Assembly (NCBI GenBank): GCA_029747015.1
Contig: JAKOGI010000344.1
Span: 22,501-86,500, forward strand
Length of the DNA: 64,000 nucleotides
DNA from: Carnegiea gigantea
Taxonomy: Eukaryota; Streptophyta; Magnoliopsida; Caryophyllales; Cactaceae
Reading direction: 5' to 3'
Positions 47,975 through 58,012 of the stretch are shown here, in pieces (the stretch's first letter is position 1; each line of letters opens with the position of its first letter). The translations under genes and the position numbers were made by a program. Under the pieces are notes generated by a model. It saw only the letters and a program-made list of their open reading frames with translations, had not been told where the DNA came from and ran no database searches.

Positions 47975-49773
47975 TGAAGCTCCCACACCCAACCACAACC
48001 ATCTCACACCACTCCCCTGCCCTGATTTGCGGCTGATGGTGGTTAAGAGAGAGTCAACCGTAATCCTCTAAAGAGGGTCATTGCGAGCCCGCAACTAATA
48101 ACCAGCCATCTTGCCATGGCTGTCCATGGAGAAACTTGATAACCCTGTCTATGGGTCATTGCGAATTAGACGCATTTTGCTAGGGGTATAGCAATCTCAA
48201 TGGCTAGGATTACGCATAGGTTGAGGGGGAAGTGCTGGAGTTTGGGTAGCCATGTGACTGGACATGGAAGTGCAATATGGAACCCTATCAGTTGGGGGGA
48301 AGAGAAATTTTCAAGATGATTTTCAGTTGCAAACACAAGTTATTGTCCCAACCTCAGCGTATAAGCATCATTTCACATGTGTAGAATGCATTTGACAACT
48401 TTGAATTGTACATACATCTTTCAAAGATTAAACATGTTCTTCATCCATAGTTTTCTGCCCAATTTATTTCACTTGAAATGCTATTACAATTAGAGAAAAA
48501 TCCCCTCTTCTTCATTTGGCATCTTTCTAACTTGATCAAAGACTAAATTGGATGAAGAGCTTCCAATTTGATAATATTTTCCTTAGTTATATGCTTCAGC
48601 GTGTCAATCACTGTCTGTAGCAAAATTTCCATTACAGAAGTTTCTTTTTCATGCTACAACCAATATCTTTCAAAGCTCAAATCCAACGCATCTTAGTCAG
48701 TATATACATTTTTTTTAATAGAGCTTGCACTAATGTGATAGGATTCAAACAAGATTCAAACTTATCATTGTAAGAGCCCCCCCCTCTCTCTCTCTCTCAC
48801 ACACACACACTTGAAGAAAATGCTCGTGAAATATATGTTTCATTTTTCCACAATTGGATGACCATTAAAACAGCTCAATGTGCAAAACCTTTAATAGAAC
48901 ACTAAGAAATCGTTTTCTCTTTTGCTCATGAGCAGAAAACATTTCTCATATTACTACCACCCAGTTTTAAAAACAATCCCAGGTCAGATCAGATTTTTCA
49001 TACCGGAATGGAATTGTAGAATTACTAAAATAGAATACACATGGACCTGTGCAGAGTGCGACACTGGATGGTGCAAGCATTAACCAAAAATGTGGCCAAT
49101 CAGTCATAAGATGCATGCATATAGACAGTACCTTTTCTAATTCCTTCCACAGACACTCTCAAACTGCACAATCGTAAAGAAGCTCTGAGCAGAAAGCCAC
49201 CATATGTAGCTGTAGATGATCCTCATTTGCTTCGAAATAATGTAATACTGCAGCGTCATATTGTGGATCGACCACAATAATACAAGCCTGTGACTCTGTT
49301 AACATATTCACCAATCAGGACTACATAATCAAATAAAAAGATAAACTGCATCTAAAAAAAGGATTCTTTTATTTTAAAAATAAATACATAAGTATGTAAA
49401 TAAAAAACACAGCAGGCAAAAGGCGCAACATAATGTCAAGTAAGGCGAGATGCAAGGCACGAAGACGGGAACAGTAACAGCCTCTAGTCCACTTACATTG
49501 ATAGGAAATAGTCGACATGAAGCTCACCTTAGGCTATAAACTACTAAAGGGGACACATTTGAATTTATTGCATATTTCAATAGTACTCAACACTCTGGCT
49601 TGGGTGATATGTAAACCTTCCTTTTTTTAGGACAGAAAAACAAACACCATTTTCAGAAAATGGCTAATTCCAACCCCTGAATGCAAACAAGACACCCAAC
49701 GTCCAAGTTCAACATGGGTGTGGCCAAATCTAAGTGCCATGAATCCCGAAAACTTACATCTGGGAACCCAACA
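47975..49773. other. Intergenic region with two short exon-like minus-strand frames
   Basis: A (TC)n(AC)n microsatellite lies at 48773-48810. On the minus strand, 49159-49305 reads MLTESQACIIVVDPQYDAA and on to a TGA (possible CGA-to-TGA change), after which the frame stays coding-like to a possible GT donor at 49132. 48543-48632 reads MEILLQTVIDTLKHITKEN and on to a stop. These may be remnants or exons of an unrecognised gene. Confidence 0.35.
48773..48810 (+). repeat. (C)n(TC)n(AC)n microsatellite
   Basis: A run of 10 or so C passes into about eight TC and then eight AC units. Confidence 0.9.
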
Positions 49774-50171
49774 TGATACAGGATAAGTGTAAAGAATGGG
49801 TTAGGAAATTAGAATATTTTGATATTGAAGATCTTTTGTTTTTTTTTAAAATTTATGTAGGTTATTTTTAAGCATATTTTAATACAGCCAAAATAAGGAT
49901 ATTTAGTGATATTTTATGAAGATTTAGTTTCCTAATTATTAGGATAATATTAAGTTACAGATTTTTATTCTTTTCTAGTCTATATCTTATCATTAAGGTT
50001 TCCTGATGCTAATATAAACCCCTTTATGTAATTGGAGAAGACAAATTATGAATGATTATTGATTAATTTGTGTGAGTTCATATTTCTCTGTGTGAGAATT
50101 TTCCCCATAGGAATTGCCATCAGAGTGTCATACACCGTTTAGTCCCCTTTGTAAGAATTGCTCCTGCATCA
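49774..50171 (+). repeat. 5' LTR of the degraded element
   Basis: It aligns with 51471-51595 and 52585-52847, sharing phrases such as 'gattattgattaat' and 'tataaaccccttatgtaatt' (with small changes). The 3' boundary is uncertain by several bases. Confidence 0.7.
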
Positions 50172-50504
50172 ATTTGATATCAAAGTTAGTAGACCCCAGC
50201 TACTGCCAATTTTCTCCTAGCTTTCTGTCCTTTACTCCTTTGTTTCTCAAATCAGCCCAAAAACAAATAAAATAAAATAAAATAAAAAGCGGACCCAACA
50301 CAGAACCACGGCCAACCTGTGCCAGCCAAGCATTCAAATCATCACGCACTGTCCACCTTCTACCCAATGACTACCATCCCACTGCCTTCGCCGCCAGCCA
50401 GCCATGCTGTTCGCTGAAACTCTTCTCCATTAATGCTGTTTTTGTTCACTTGACACCGGTTGTTATTGTTGTGTCACTGCTGTGACCATGGCTTGGTGTG
50501 AAAG

Positions 50505-50780
50505 CATCACCGAGCTTTATTGGTGATCATTCATGACAAAGAACTTCCTGTTACAACGCATGCTCCGTACCAAGTTTTCTCTCCTTATGGGAAAGTGGAA
50601 AAGATTGTCAAATTTCAGAAAATGGGTGATTTTCATGCTCGAATGAATTTCTACTCACATAAGGATGTTGTTGATGCCTTTTGCAAGCTTCAAGGTCAAT
50701 AGATTTATAAAGTTTGTTGTGAGTTAGATCTTCACTTTGCTAATCGGTCATATATGGTTGTAAGCCTTACATCCCTAGAT
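50505..50780 (+). pseudogene. PTB-type RNA-recognition motif, captured and broken
   Basis: In one frame the DNA reads LLVIIHDKELPVTTHAPYQV, FSPYGKVEKIVKFQK, then LQGQ-stop-IYKVCCELDLHF. This matches the order of an RRM of plant polypyrimidine-tract-binding proteins (TIH...YPVT...HQVFSP.G.VEKIV.FQK...LQGRNIY..CCQLDI.FS), which regulate splicing. A TAG stop replaces the Asn/Arg region, and no intron or flanking PTB exons are seen. It lies inside the LTR element (49774-52854), so it looks like transduced host cDNA. It has no function of its own that I can see. Confidence 0.75.
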
Positions 50781-51113
50781 ATGTGTTGAACTATAGACCA
50801 CCTAGAGCTCTTTTGATACCTTGGAAAATTCCCACTAATGATTATGGAGTTCCATCTTCCAGGACAAAGTGACAGCCAATTTGTTATTCGGATGAGGAAC
50901 ATCCCACCTACTCCGATGCAAACTATAGGCAAGCATTTATTGAGAACGTTAAGGAGGAAACCTTCGAAGACGAGTCCAGCAAAGAAGAAGTCCAAGTCAC
51001 AAAACCCCATCAAGTTGTAAAGAACATTGTTTCATGCAGTGCGCTCTTTGCTAATGCAAAGTTGCAAACCATCATCTTCCTCAGGCTAGCTGTCAATCTT
51101 TTGCGGATTAGAC

Positions 51114-51391
51114 ACTTGAAAAGGAATCATCCACTCTAGATGTTGTTGATGAAGCTCTTCTAAGGGAGGCTAATAAAGAGCATCTACAAGAAAATGAAAA
51201 GCATGCGCAAGTAGAGACAAATTTGGACCTCCTGCCAAGAGACATTAGAGTGACCCAAGGAGTTGTTATGCATTTTGATTTTTTCATTCCAGACGGCTTC
51301 TTTAAAAAGATTGAGCATCATCCAATGTTTACATGGTTACTAGCATTGGCGAATATTTTGAGCAAGGAAAATTCAGAAAATCTCTATTGAA
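51114..51391 (+). pseudogene. Coding-like block inside the LTR element, unrecognised
   Basis: The frame reads about 92 codons, with TLDVVDEALLREANKEHLQE near the start and MFTWLLALANILSKEN near the end, then stops. It has no retroviral motif I recognise and may be another captured host piece or a decayed gag-like or C-terminal region. Confidence 0.4.
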
Positions 51392-51470
51392 GTCAAATAA
51401 ATTCTAACTTCTTCATCCTCAATTCTGTTGCATTTCAAAACTCGAGGATAAGTTTCCAACCAGGAAAAAA

Positions 51471-52854
51471 TGACCCAGGATAAGTGTAAACAATGGGTTA
51501 GAAAATTAGAATACTTTGACATTAGAGATCTTTTTTTATTATTTACGTAGGTTATTTATAAGCATGCTTTAAGAAAGCCAAAATAAGAATATTTAGATAG
51601 TGTTTGATTGAAGAAAAATGGTTTTCCCGGAAAATCATTTTCTGGTAGAAAATGTTTTCCCTACGAAAATTGATTTCATGTCACATTTTCCGTTGTTTAG
51701 CACAAGATAAATCATTTTCTATGAAAAAAAGGAAAATGTCATCTGAATTGTTTAAATGGCAAAAAATATCAATTGAATGGTTGTGGTAGAGGTAAATGTT
51801 GACTAAATGCAGGAATTTTTAACTTAAAATTTATATTTAAGTTCTTTTTTAATATTTCTTCTCGGGTAATCAAGTTTTGAACTAAACCGTTAAAATTGTC
51901 TTAGTGAAAAAAAGCATAAACTAAATTGTTTAAGTTGTGAAAAAAATCGATTGAATTATCGTGGCGGAGAAAAATATTGATCAAATGAAGAAATGCCGCA
52001 CTCAAATGAAAGATTTGACCCTATTTTAATATTTCCTATCCGATGATCAAGTTTCGATTCAAACTGTTGAAATTGTTCTAGTAGTGAAAAATATTGATTG
52101 CATTGTTTAAGGGCGCGAAAAATATTAATTGAATTATCGTTGTGCAAAAAAATATCGACCAAATGCAAGAATATCGAGCTCAAAATCTGCATTTGAGCCT
52201 ATTTTAATATTTTCTATCTGATGATCAAGTTTGATTCAAACTGTTAAAATTGTTTTAATGGCGGAGATAAATGTCGATCAATGAAAGAAATTTGAGCTCA
52301 AAATTTAAACTCGTGTTTATTTTAATTTTTTTCATCGGATAGTCAAATTTAAATCCAAACCGTTAAAATCAAATTTTGTACCAAAATTTAAGTTGATCAT
52401 ATCGTCAAAGAGTTGAAGGAAGAAAATCAACTTCGTAGCTTCTCAAAAAGGAAATTATTTTCTTCCATTGGGGGGAAATCATTTTCCTTGGAAAATAGTT
52501 TTCCATCCTTTACTGTGTCAAACACTGGAAAATCGAAAAATCATTTTCTGGTAAAATCATTTTTCCCCCAACCAAACACCAACTTAATGATGTTTTATCA
52601 AGATTCAGTTTCCTAGTTATTAGAATAATATCAAGTTATAGATTTTTATCCCTTTCTAATTTATATCTTAGCATTTAGGTTTCTTAGCCTCTTGGTTATA
52701 TAAACCTCATTATGTAATTAGAGATGGCAGATTATGAATAATTATTGATTAATTGAGTGAGTTAATATTTCTCTAGTAATTGCTCTCAGAGCATCCTACA
52801 TAGTTAAAGTGTTAAACCCCTTTGTAGAAATTGCTTTCAGAGCATCATATGTCA
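51471..52854 (+). repeat. 3' LTR of the degraded element, split by a DNA element
   Basis: The left part is 51471-51595 and the right part 52585-52847/52854. The right part resumes where the left stopped, as judged against the 5' LTR. Confidence 0.7.
51596..52584. mobile_element. Inverted-repeat DNA element (copy 2), PIF/Harbinger-like
   Basis: The left end GATAGTGTTTGATTGAAG and the right end CCAACCAAACACCAAC are approximate inverted repeats about 33 bases long. Flanking TTA occurs on both sides (51593-51595 and 52585-52587), fitting the 3-bp TWA duplications of PIF/Harbinger. Inside are 4-5 degenerate units of about 150 bases like those of 38788-39703. It is non-autonomous. Confidence 0.72.
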
Positions 52855-52859
52855 CAACA

Positions 52860-53875
52860 TCTTCATCTTTGTCGCCCTCTTTTATCAAACCCAGGGATGT
52901 GCTAAACATGCTAAACTATCACCCGACCAAGTATGGCCGGGAAAGCTGGTCAATCATAACAGAAATGGAGCAAGGGACTGATTTCACTGAGCATCCCTGC
53001 GCCCCCCCCCCCCCCCGGGGACCCAAAAAAAAGAAAAGAAAAAGGAGAAAAAGAGCCAAGGAAAAAGGGATAGACCTGGTCAACAATTCAAGTCTAGGTA
53101 AAAAAGAATGAAAACAAAGCTTCAATGGAGTGATGGACTATGTTTTTCAGTAGAGCAAAGCATTTGTAGCAGGTCAGATAGTTTTCTGGCTGCTCAAGAG
53201 ACAAGAACGCTCCAACCAGTGACCATAATTTATCAAGCAGTTACTCATATCACGAACAAATAGCTAGAGCTTGCTCATACGGTCATTTATCAACACAGAT
53301 GATGAATCCTTTGCCTCACAAAATATTTACTTAAAAATTATTCCATAAATCACAAGTATCCTACTGGAAAGTTTCTCTCTAACGCCTGGATCTAGAATCA
53401 TATGCAGATTGCAGAATGAACCAGTACACGTTTCACTGAATTGACCAGCACAATTTTGGAAAAACAACCAATCAAAACCACAGCCAATAGTCACAGTAGA
53501 CACATGACTGTCAGAATCATGTAACATAGACCAGACACCCCAGCTTACTATCATATTAATCCTACAATAAGTACAAAGCAAAATTTTCAACCTCGTTTAT
53601 ACGCAGGGAAGTTCATGGTCACAGCTTATTAGCACCATATAGGAGAGCATATATTATGCAAACAGACACATAAGGACATGCATGTCAAACTATTCGAATT
53701 AGGAATCAAACTATTGAAGGACGCAACCATCACAGCACTTTCAGTATGTACGACTATATCGTAATTAGCAAAATACTAATCATAGGGTAAATATGGCTAC
53801 AGAAGCGAAGATTACATGTAAGTGTTTTTAAAGACTTCTCTCTCAAGGCAAAATTCTGAAAACAGAGAGATTACC
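52860..53875. other. Region downstream of nMAT2
   Basis: No further gene is seen. A C-run, GGGG and A-run tract lies at 53002-53032. The nearest 300 bases to 53875 are presumably the 3' UTR of nMAT2, which is on the minus strand. Confidence 0.5.
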
Positions 53876-56080
53876 TCACATGTGTGCCACAGTAACTCCT
53901 TCCTCTTTCTCTTCCTCCTCTTCACTTTTTCTATCACTATTCTCATTACTTGACTCCAACAGCACAGTTTCATGATTTTCTGCATCGTCGTCATCATCAT
54001 CTCCATCTACACTTGAAAGCTGATCCGCTATGATGGCATTCCTTTTGTAGTTCCAAACAAGCATAGCAATGTAATCCTGTGGTGAAATGAGTCCTTGCTC
54101 CTTGATGCAGCTCCTCTGATCTTCCAAAGTCTTTGGATCATCAAGTCTCAAATACTCGAGCAATGCCTTTTCATGGTCAGGCCTCCAATTATTTGGGAAA
54201 GGGGTATAATCAGTCTCAGGAACAAGAGACATCCTGGTATACTTCAGTCCTTCAATAGATTCCACAAGACCCATTCTAAGCATGTTCTGATACTCAGGTG
54301 ACAGCCCCTTTTTCTCCTTCAAAGGACGACTTAAGGTCCTGTCACTAATCTTGTACACCTTTGCACGTGAACGGAGCTTGTATTTTGCAGCATAAAGTTT
54401 TGCAAGTGAGCCTCTGATAATGTAAGAGCAAAAATTGACTACTTTCTTCCGATTATCAGCATACTTGAACCACTCAACCATCGTAGAAAGGAGCTTGTTC
54501 ATCTGTGCATTTGTATGCGATTGAGTAGCATGGAACATTCTAAAACAAGGCTGTGGATCAGGATCTCGATCACCCTTGAGAAAGCTCAACTTCCTAAATT
54601 GCTTAATGCATTGTTTAAGACTAGCTGTAACTGATAAAAGTGTTCCTACACCCTTCTCACTGATAATTTTTCCACCAGAGGCAGTATAGCGGAGTGTGGG
54701 ATAAACAACCCTTCTGCATAGAACATGATCAAGAAACATGATACCCTTTGTTATGTGCTCAATCGGTAGGCTTTCATTGTCAAGCTTGAGTTGATATTTT
54801 TGATCACAGAATTCAATTAACTGCTTTCTCAATATGGCAGCATCAGCTCTCGGTCCTCGCACTCCAATCAAAACGTGACCTCCATATCTAATATAGTCCA
54901 TTTTGCGGGTCTTATCTGGTCCACTAGTGGGAACAAACTCAGGCCAGGAAGTATTCCCCTGTTCTGCTTCGCCTTCTGGAGTATTCCATATGACATCGCT
55001 TTTTGAGGGGCGATAGAATTCCTTGATCTTACCCTCCATCCAATGATCCAATTCATCAAAACATATGTTTGCTAAGAGTGGACTTAGAATCCCACAATGA
55101 CCCCAAGACGGAACCTTCTCTGCCTCCTCTGGAGCAAACCCAAAGAAGGTATCTAACCAATACGGATCAGGCTTAGGTTCATCCTCAGCCAAAACACGCT
55201 TCTTCTGATACTTCCTTTTCGTTTTCTTCTTCTTCTCCTCAACTTGCGTCACAATCACTGGTGTCACTAAGGCTGACCGTATCAAATCAATCACCTTCTT
55301 GTCCCTCAAATCTCTCATCAAAGCATTTACAATCATTCCCACCTTCATTCCATCAAGAATGGTACTCAAATCACCTTTTAGATACCACAGATAGCCTGCA
55401 AAGCTCCTCCTAATCACCCTCAAAACTGTATGAGGAGTCCTACCAGGCCTAAAAGCATATGACTTTTGAGAGAACCTGGCCTCATAAATTGGCTCCAAAA
55501 CCATGAACAGAACTTCTTGCACAATCCTATCCTGAAACGGGGTTGGTTGTGTGGTTGTTAATATAGCTTTAATCTTCCTCTTCGACAATGATTCATATTC
55601 AGTCTTATCCCTCGGTGACTTAATATAAAAGTTGAGCCTAGCACCCCACTTAAACCGGTCATCAAGAACGGCATTCCTAAGACCCAACAAATCTTCCAAT
55701 GCCGATCTTTGAATCGAATTACGAGGCAAATAGGAACCTGTTTCATCAGCATACACCTTCTGATATGCTAATACCCACAACTCAAACTTCCTAAGATAAG
55801 TACTCAAGTTGGTGACTGTCTTTTCGGGCTCCCGAAAATTCTCAATCCACATACGGGAGCAGACTGCAACCCCATCTTCCTTCATCAAGCTTAAAGGGTC
55901 ATCTGGATCAGGCACTTTTCTATTGTTGTAAACTGGGGCAGCCATAGAAAGAGCCCTGAAAAGGGCAAGCCCATTTGGTCTAGTGCAGTTGAGGTGCCAT
56001 AAAAATGATGGCTTTTTAAAGGTTTGTCTGAATGAACTACCAATTACTCTGTAACCTACAATAGCCAGATTCCTATGCAT
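53876..56080 (-). CDS. nMAT2: Nuclear-encoded mitochondrial group II intron maturase nMAT2, intronless
   Basis: A 734-residue protein imported into mitochondria, where nMAT2 in Arabidopsis is needed for splicing several group II introns (for example in cox2, nad1 and nad7). The start MHRNLAIVGYRVIGSSFRQT is basic and hydroxylated, as expected of a targeting peptide. RT-like blocks: FRPGRTPHTVLRVIRR (210-225), KGDLSTILDGM (235-245) and HCGILSPLLANICFDELD (328-345). The polymerase signature Y-A-D-D is replaced by YIRYGGHVLIG (397-406), so reverse transcription is not expected; this is known for plant nMATs. Lys-rich 283-294 forms an insertion. The maturase/X domain is about 480-690, with CRRVVYPTLRYTASGGKIISE and FCSYIIRGSLAKLYAAKYKL. 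There is no HNH endonuclease. The C-terminus (693-727) is Asp/Glu-rich. No introns interrupt it. The length fits the family. It is on the minus strand. Confidence 0.96.
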   Translation of the reverse strand: MHRNLAIVGYRVIGSSFRQTFKKPSFLWHLNCTRPNGLALFRALSMAAPVYNNRKVPDPDDPLSLMKEDGVAVCSRMWIENFREPEKTVTNLSTYLRKFELWVLAYQKVYADETGSYLPRNSIQRSALEDLLGLRNAVLDDRFKWGARLNFYIKSPRDKTEYESLSKRKIKAILTTTQPTPFQDRIVQEVLFMVLEPIYEARFSQKSYAFRPGRTPHTVLRVIRRSFAGYLWYLKGDLSTILDGMKVGMIVNALMRDLRDKKVIDLIRSALVTPVIVTQVEEKKKKTKRKYQKKRVLAEDEPKPDPYWLDTFFGFAPEEAEKVPSWGHCGILSPLLANICFDELDHWMEGKIKEFYRPSKSDVIWNTPEGEAEQGNTSWPEFVPTSGPDKTRKMDYIRYGGHVLIGVRGPRADAAILRKQLIEFCDQKYQLKLDNESLPIEHITKGIMFLDHVLCRRVVYPTLRYTASGGKIISEKGVGTLLSVTASLKQCIKQFRKLSFLKGDRDPDPQPCFRMFHATQSHTNAQMNKLLSTMVEWFKYADNRKKVVNFCSYIIRGSLAKLYAAKYKLRSRAKVYKISDRTLSRPLKEKKGLSPEYQNMLRMGLVESIEGLKYTRMSLVPETDYTPFPNNWRPDHEKALLEYLRLDDPKTLEDQRSCIKEQGLISPQDYIAMLVWNYKRNAIIADQLSSVDGDDDDDDAENHETVLLESSNENSDRKSEEEEEKEEGVTVAHM

Positions 56081-56201
56081 ATGGGCAATTCAACAACTGA
56101 AAACACTGCTGCCCTTGTGTTGAATTGAACAGAAAGAGTGATAGGAAAAGGAGAACAAACCTCAAAAGGTGAAGGACTTGACGAAGCACGACCCAAGAAA
56201 G

Positions 56202-56205
<4 letters not shown>

Positions 56206-56235
<30 letters not shown>
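56206..56235. promoter_or_regulatory. (GA)15 / (CT)15 tract in the nMAT2 leader or promoter
   Basis: A pure (GA)n run lies about 130-155 bases upstream of the nMAT2 start codon; it reads (CT)n on the gene's strand. Such tracts bind GAGA-type BBR/BPC factors and are common in plant core promoters and leaders. The role is inferred from position only. A possible leader intron (donor near 56160, acceptor near 56090) is not proven. Confidence 0.5.
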
Positions 56236-56238
<3 letters not shown>

Positions 56239-57533
56239 GCAGGGGTTTAGCACTGATTTTCTGGGTTCACCGCAGGCAACGGCGGAGGGCAGTGAGGACT
56301 GGGCCGCGCTGCCGTGATGAGAGATTGAGAGTAGAGTTGGGCGATACTATTACGTGGAATTTCGCACACATTTTCAACCCATTTAATTAGGTAATTGATA
56401 GATTTAATTCGTTTAGTTAAATAGATTATGTTGAAACTTTACATTGAGATTCTCAACATTAAAAAAAAAATTATTTAACTCATTTAATTAAGTAAGTTAA
56501 GTAGGTGAATCTGATAGCCCTTTATCATTTACACGTTTACACTTTTATTTGATATTTAAAAGCACGATACACACACATATATATATAAGTAGGTAAGGTG
56601 TGTGTGTGTGATGAATTGGAGGAATCTTAAAAAATGATTGCTTAATATTGTAAGTAAACTTAATTTTTTATGCCATATAAGTAGGTATTAGTTCAAAGTT
56701 AAACGGATAAACAAGTAATGAAGTAACCTGAATCCAAATTGTTTATGTTGAATGGGCTGAATAGGTCGAAATCAGGTAAACTTATTTAAAAATTACATTG
56801 GTATAGGTCAAGGTTTTTCAACCCGTTTAATAAACGGGTTAGATTTAGATCAAGAGATATTCAACCCACTTAAATTCGATAAGAATACGAATCTGATTTG
56901 ACATAACCTATTTTCCAGGTCTAAATGGGAGATAGACTGATGAGGTGTTAGTCCTGATCTTGTTTCAGTTTTCTAATTAATTAATCAATTAGTCATGCAT
57001 TCACTTTTCACTATTAGAAAACTCTATGTATTTTTGTGCTACACTCTTTAAATCAAACTTGTTCTTTAAATAAAAAAAAAAAACCTTTTTTTTCTCTTAA
57101 ATTCAAAGTTAATCAAAAGTGTTTCCACATTAACAAAAAGATTTGGATTTGAATATTGCCTACATTGACCTTCATGACTTATTTGCACCAAAAAGGAAAA
57201 TTTTAAACTGCATGCTCATAAAATAGAAATTGTATGTTAATATAAGCTTATGCATTCACAAATTAAAGATTGCATAGAGTCATACATTAAAGGTTGCGTC
57301 TTTGTAAATAAAATTCATATAAAAATTATTCTGTTGATACATTAAATTAAGCAACCATATATTCATTTTTGAATAAGGAAAAACTTTAGGTTCTAACTAT
57401 ATACATGTAAAGATCAACCCCACATGCTCATAATCTTAAATTAAATTATAAAATGTATGCTCACAAAAATATAGTTGTATGCTCATAAAATACAAAGATG
57501 TACACAATATGCTCAAAACTTATGTACTCATAA
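56236..57533. repeat. Repeat-derived region upstream of nMAT2
   Basis: 56376-56520 and 56690-56922 share words with the repeat at 42411-42962 ('aaacgggtta', 'atttaattaa', 'gatagccct'), the 56.8-kb part in reverse orientation. A microsatellite of (AC)n(AT)n...(GT)n type lies at 56568-56612. The remainder, 56923-57533, is AT-rich with no gene seen. Confidence 0.5.
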
Positions 57534-57876
57534 AGTGTGTTTGGTAAACATATTTTTGGAAAGCCTTTTCGATTAAAGTAGCTGTTTGATCTAGTCAAAA
57601 AGTTACTTTAGGTGTTTGATAGAGTAGCTTTATGAGAGAGTTTTATAGATCCAAAAAGCTAATTTGATGAGCTTTTTTAAGAATTTATTTTTTCTCTCAC
57701 AACTTTGTTAGAATTAGAAATAACTAATTTCACTAAACAGTTTTTCTACAAACAATTATTTCAAACATCTAACACAAATAGCTAGCTAATTCAAACAATT
57801 AAGAAATAATAGCTAATATAAACAATTAACAGTTAACAGTTAATACAAATAGCTAATAGATGTTTACCAAACAGGG
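57534..57876. mobile_element. hAT-like MITE (copy 1)
   Basis: Ends 'gtgtgtttggtaaacat' and 'atgtttaccaaacaggg' are inverted repeats. TCATAA is present just outside both ends (57528-57533 and 57877-57882), the centre of what looks like an 8-base duplication. The interior has words such as 'agctaat' and 'aaacagtttttctac' in common with 59662-60012, a second copy. There is no coding capacity. Confidence 0.72.
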
Positions 57877-57922
57877 TCATAATTATTTCTTTTTTTTTGT
57901 AAGTATACACTTTGTATTTAAT

Positions 57923-58012
57923 TTAAATTTGTGAGCAAATGAGATTCATTTCTATGAGCATAGGTTAGAAGTTAGACTTTTTTCCTTATAATAAGTGGAC
58001 ATATGGCTAATA
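57923..58012 (+). repeat. Left copy of a 90-bp direct repeat flanking the LINE
   Basis: It starts 'ttaaatttgtgagcaaatga', ends 'catatggctaata', and matches 59376-59466 with about eight substitutions and one base of length difference. Confidence 0.85.

Larger units (their letters stand above)
49774..52854 (+). mobile_element. Degraded LTR retroelement carrying host-gene sequence
   Basis: A sequence starting TGATACAGGATAAGTG at 49774 and running to about 50171 is repeated from 51471 (TGACCCAGGATAAGTG) to about 52847-52854, the second copy being split by a 1-kb insert at 51596-52584. After the first copy comes a degenerate TTGATATCAAAG, like the tRNA-Met primer site. Before the second comes 'ctcgaggataagtttccaac', as at the end of Ty3/gypsy pol, and a short purine run. 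A possible target duplication is CAACA (49769-49773 and 52855-52859). The interior (about 1.3 kb) has no reverse transcriptase; instead it carries a broken RRM and another coding-like block. Confidence 0.7.

Noticed and set aside
52919..53125. Open frames on both strands across 52.8-53.1 kb
   Set aside because: They run through the C/G/A homopolymer tract at 53002-53032, which produces proline/glycine/lysine runs by chance.
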